A DNA stretch of 64,000 nt, from positions 54,317,429 to 54,381,428 of the forward strand of contig CM049312.1 in assembly GCA_026874595.1 (NCBI GenBank), in the 5' to 3' direction. Position 1 is the first letter of the stretch. Each line of letters starts with the position of its first letter. A program made the translations under genes and the position numbers. Positions 52,201 to 58,200 of this stretch are shown piece after piece. Below the pieces are notes generated by a model. That model searched no databases. It was not told where the DNA came from and saw only the letters and a list, made by a program, of their open reading frames with translations. Origin of the DNA: Sipunculus nudus. Its lineage: Eukaryota > Annelida > Sipuncula > Golfingiida > Sipunculidae.

Positions 52201-55200
52201 GTTTAAAAGTAAACTGAAGAATGTTGGTTTGACACTTAAGTAACTGTGCTCAGGAAAAGTATTCAGAATAACTGCCAGGTTAAGAATTGCATTTTGGTAA
52301 TCACACACTAAAAGGAGAAGTGTGGTGTACTGACTTCTTCATTTATGCCTGAAAAAAAATGAAAGAGTACGTCATCTAAATGTTGCTGTATCAACAGAAA
52401 TACATTGTTATTGGATCGACCATCAGAGATATGATAGTTCCCTGTTATTTCTTTCAGCCCATTTCAATTATGTAGTATGTACGATCATTTCCGCCACATA
52501 CAGGTTGATATTCATGCTAAACACATGCAGTGCATTGACATTGCAGTAACATTCATTGTGATGAGGAAAATGAATGGTTTCTTTTATAGGCGCCGTTCTG
52601 AAAAAGATGACTCCTTTAGACGCTTCCGATGGCGGGGACAGACGTATCTCTCTGTCACCAGGTGTCGTCAATGCTGGGTTCACGTCAGGTAAGAACTGTC
52701 GTAACAAGTACCTCAAGCAAAATGTCAAATCCTTATATAAGCAATATATATTTTTAAATATATAATTTTTCATGATCGAGAAAAAAATCAAAAGGTTATT
52801 ATTATGAAATGTGATGTAACCCCAATGAAAAATTGGCTTTCATTTCCGTGAATATAACGATTATTTAATTTAATTTCAATAGAATTAAACAAAATAAAAA
52901 AAAAACCTGTTGGATTGATTTTCGTGACAGGGATGAAAAAGGGGTTATCATAGCCAATTAGTGTACACATTTGTAAAAATCTTTTTTTTTTTTGTAAAAG
53001 TAGGATTCCATTAGTTAAGCCATTGTCAGAAGCCATCTTTATTAATAAGTTTGGCCTAATGAGGGACAGGGTTGGAGGGTTAAAGGTCAGTATCATTAAG
53101 AATTACATGTCTTATATGTATATAGTCATGACTGTCCAAATCTGTATTGTTGTCATAAATTTAGATAGCCTTCCATTCATAAATAAACGTTTTCTGAGTT
53201 ATCGTTGTTCGTTTTTGTAGATATCGCCAATGATAGGAAAGTCAGTCTTGGTAAGTCCGTCACATAAAATGCGTATATGTGTGAGAAACTTTTTCGTGTT
53301 TTATTGAAATTTTTTGTTGAAAATTTTAAATTTATCTTGATGGTCGTGACGTTTGATGGATAGAACCTGATAACCTCACCCATATAGCTCAACTACGATG
53401 AAAGACGATTCATGCGAGAATACTGCAGAATCATAAAAATATTTCAGGCAACATAGACAGGTTTTGTAAATTTATGCAAGAAAAATTATCCTAAATATTT
53501 AAAGGAATATTATTTTTATAGCGGAATGCAATTAAACTGTGATGTCCGGAACATTTTTAGAAAAATTATTGCATTTAAAGTAAGTCTTTTTAGATTCCAG
53601 AATACACAAAGTTAGGCCATGTAACATCTCCAGCAGTTCAGCTAAGGAATAGCTATATAGTAAATGTAACAAAACAGATCAACATAACGCTTTGTCTACT
53701 ATGCATTAATAAGATGACAGTTGAGTTAATATATGAAGTATTATAGTATTTATCTTAATAACTTGATCACGTGTGTGTGTAAATATAAAAAATACATGCA
53801 TACTCTAGTATAACGGATACGGAAGGGGTTTCAAATCAGTTTTTGTGGCTATGCCCCCCCCCCCACCTTCCGAATTTTTATGCAAAGAAAATTATTAGTC
53901 GTCCTGGGTTGACCTAAACTTGGGTCCGCTCCTGTATAGAAAAAATGTCAACTTTGTCTCTTTGATTTACACAGATGCAACCATATCTGAAAAGGCAGGT
54001 GACATATCAAGCCCAAACACGGAAGCCCCACAAGAGATGGAAAAAGTTCTCTCACGTAAATGCTTTTCATATCTATATTTTTACAATAAGGCTTTACTTG
54101 CTCGTGTATTTTATCTATGGAACGGGAATAAAATAATATATGTATGTAATATGTATTATTTAAAAATATAAATTTATGCAGCAAGTGCCAATTGAAATTC
54201 TGATACCCATTTAATTCTTTGAATATAGTCACATTGTTTGGCGGTGAGGGCAATCCAGTCTACGGATATTACTTAAAGATAAAACAAAAGTGTACGTAAA
54301 TAATAATATTATGACTGATATCAATAATATTGAATACATATCTGACAGTATAACAATTTCTACAAATTTTTATGTGTGATTCACATGTAATTCCTTAAAC
54401 ATTACAGGCATGCAGTATTATTTTCACAAGAATGGCATATTTATAGAGTCGAACAGCTGCATGTTTGAAGGTTTCTGTTGGGACACGTTTGTTTATAAGA
54501 TATTTTGTTCCTCAGCTGAGACATCGGACATAAAATTGTCGAAAGAGGAAGAGGCGGCAGTCGAAAAAGAAGCGGAGGAAGAACCCAAGTCTCAGCTCCG
54601 TGTGTTTCTGGAAAAAATTAACCCCATCAACGTAGAAGAATGGTCCGACATGAAATTCTACGTCAAATTTTATGAAATCTTTAAGGTATGTCATGTAATA
54701 CGTATGAAATGTATCTGTTTCCCTTTTCCTTGTAACTTTGCCAGATATTCATCTGTATTTGCCCTCTGCAATTTACTCACCTGGTCACGTAAATCCGAGA
54801 CATACTCGAAGCATATTGACAACCGTATAATATGTAGAAGAAATAGTGAAGTTGGCAAGTCAAATACAATATATGTTATTCACTTTACACACACACACAC
54901 ACACGCATTCATATTCAAACACAAATTGTAGAGGATGAGATGGAGTTTATTCGGAAAAAGATACAAAGGAGACCAGTGAGTCGGCTTGTAGCCAACAGCA
55001 AGCTCTGGGCTGGGCTCACGCAGGAGTCCACATTAACTGTATATGATTGCAGCGAGTTATAGAATAACGTTACAACATGTGATTTATATTACTTACCTGG
55101 ATCGATCATTGAAAATAGTTTAAGCTTCTGTATCATTGACAACAGTTTAAGCTCCTGTATCCCAGACGGCCAGATAATAAAGGCCTCAGATTTACCTTCT

Positions 55201-58200
55201 TTTAGTATGATTTTCGCTCCGGAAGGATTCCTAGACCACTTCAGTATTAGTAGATCATTGTTTGAAGAAGTTCGTCTTAAAGTTTTAAGTCTCTTAAATA
55301 CTTGGACCTCTACCTTTTCTGCTGATGAAACAGACATTGGCAGAAATGATAAAATAAATTGTCCGGATTGTCCTAAAAATTAAACGCCCTTCAAAGAGCC
55401 ATATTGCTGAATCCCTTCTCACCTTTATGAGGAAGTCAGGTGTCATCTTAATGAAATGCTAGAGGCAGGGGTTCGAGTCCATTTGAGTCAGCCAAAGTTC
55501 TCGTCTGCAAGCCCGACGGTAAATTAAGATTTTTAGTGGATAGTCAGAGAGGAAGAAAACAAACACAAGACCGTGTTAACAGCTGGTCCATTAGGGTTTT
55601 CAAATTTTATACGTTGCCCTTCGGTCTCAGAACGCACCCGCAGTTTTCCAGCGTTTAATGCAAAAAAAAAAAAAAAATGGATGATTTGCACTTATCGCAA
55701 AGTCTTCTCTATTTTGATGACATTATAGTCTATAGTTTAACTTTTGGTGAGCATATTGAACGACTGGAGGCTGTGTTTCAGCGCCTCAAAAGTGCCGTTT
55801 TAAAACTAAATATATATTATGAACATTTATTGAGTTACTAGTAAAAACAAGACAAATTTTGATGTTGTAGTTTTCATGTATATATATATGATTACATCAT
55901 GATATGTTTTTAGTGCCCCATCGTGTTCGTGATCACCCTGACATGCCCCGTGGTGGATTACGATGACGAGGAGCTGAACAACTGGAACCGCCTCCTTAAC
56001 ACATTCCATGGCTTCGTCTGCCCGTTGGTTGCCAGTCTCCTCACTCAACGTCAGTATTTTTAATATTTATATAAAAATGATAAAACAATTTAATAATACT
56101 TACCGATGCAGAGGAAACCCCCGATATCTTGATTTTGAAAGTCAGACAACTGCGCAGACATTCCTAACTCTTGAAGCAATGGTTGTAGCAATATCAGGTT
56201 TTTATTTTATTGATGTAATTTTAACAGGTTGTGAAGGAGGACACGCTTGAAAAGTGTGTTTTACATATCGTTTTTCTTTATAAAAGCAGAGCTGCTTATA
56301 ATGTGCTAATAATATTTTGTCCTTGCTAGAAGAAAGAGATTGAATTTGACTTTATCAAAAGTAAAATGAGCGAGCATTCAGTTCCCCAAAAGACTAGCTC
56401 CGTAACGTATTTCTGCGCATTTTTTTAAACATTTTTTCATTGTTATTCAGAAATTAACAAGATGATAGGGGGCAGGCTCCCAGTCTACGGCCTCATGCTG
56501 ATCATCGGTGCTGTGCTAGCGGCTTTGATATTTTTCACGTCCAAATCAGATAAAAAACCAATCTACCACTGGGTCAGTAACGTACTCACCTCTGCTTATA
56601 TATTTAACCTAATAACAAAGCATTAACTCTTGATTATTGTTAATATTGATCATCGTAAAATATTCCCTAATCTCACCATCTTTCAATCAAGCAACAGCAT
56701 AAATATTAATTAGAATGTCCAAGGCAATCTAACTGACGCGTTCCTGTTCCCGGATTACACAAATATGTAACGGAATTTTCTTTGGCCTGTGACCCCGATA
56801 GTTTCGTAAAAAAATGTTTAAGAAATTTCTGCGTAATCACTCATGCTGGTTGTCAAACCAACCAACACGACATTACCTTTTTGGGGAGATAATTATGCTG
56901 GTAAAGATGGGCGCTTTGACTCATGCTTCTGTAATGGTTTAACTTTATATTTTGGTTATTTTTGTATAAAAATCTTTTAAAAGATATGACTTTTGTATAG
57001 GTTTTCGGCTACGTGGGATTCATTATGGCTATGGTATGGATCTACGTCATTGCAAATGAAATCGTTGCTTTACTAGAGGTATGTATAATAGACCGGCTCA
57101 TTACAGCAATAATATTCTATATAAAATGTTAAAGGATTGTTGGCTAGCTATACGTATCTCAGTATAAAAGCACTGAATCAAACGAAATAGAAATCATAAT
57201 GCTATATAATGTACGGACTGACTTTGTAAATGTCAGGGTTTAAACATAAATAAAAATAACGGCAAAGAAACAACAATATTGTTATATTATATTACGAGGT
57301 AAGACTAAGGACTGGTTATTTTAAATGTTGATGGATTTATTTTTGAGCCTAACTCGTGTGCATATTTCTTTATGTATTTTGGCAGACCTTTGGAATAGTA
57401 TTCAATATCAGTAATGCAATCCTTGGTCTGACGTTACTTGCTTGGGGGAACAGTATTGGGGGTAAGTATGATTTGTGAATTGCTGCATTTTATAACTACT
57501 TTAGTTCAATTATCTAAACACATATATCAGGATGTTGATTTTTTTATTCAGGACCAATATTGTATAAGAAAATCAGCTTTGTCAATTAAAGATTAATTCC
57601 TACAAAAAGTTATGTGGGCATCTGCAGGTTATGTTTGGTTCCCTCATGATAATACTGCCTACACAAGGACGTTATAGCAATCTTATGTTTAAATGTCCAA
57701 TATTCATATTTATCAAACATTGACCACTGTCTTCCTTGTCAGATTGGATCTCCAATACCGTGATGGCCAGACAAGGATATGCCAGAATGGGCTTCGCGGC
57801 CTGCTATGGAGCTCCTTTCTTCAGTATCCTTTCAGAGTTGAAACTGGAACTTGTCTACGTGCCTTTACCCACGAATATTACCTAAACATGTCATAAATTA
57901 AAATACTTTACGACAATTAAGGCCAAGAAAAATAAAAGGTATGGTTCTCACGCACCGCCTGTGTCAATTTAACCCTCAAAAATTTTTATTTTGATTTTTA
58001 TCTTTCAAGAAGATAAAAAAGTACAATAAATGAAGTGCTTTTACCTGTTTAGAAAAAAAAAATCTGTTATTATCATGCTTTTTCTTGATTATGTGACATT
58101 TTTGTTGAAACATACAAAAAAGGTCAAAAATAAAATACCGCCCGCCCTCATCGATTTCTGAAAAAAAGTGCCTGAGAACCATAACCTTTTTTTTATTTTT

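Noticed and set aside
55462-55485. GGTTCGAGTCC, a perfect-looking tRNA B box
   Set aside because: It falls in frame within the gypsy RT fragment (EMLEAG...), and no A box lies upstream.
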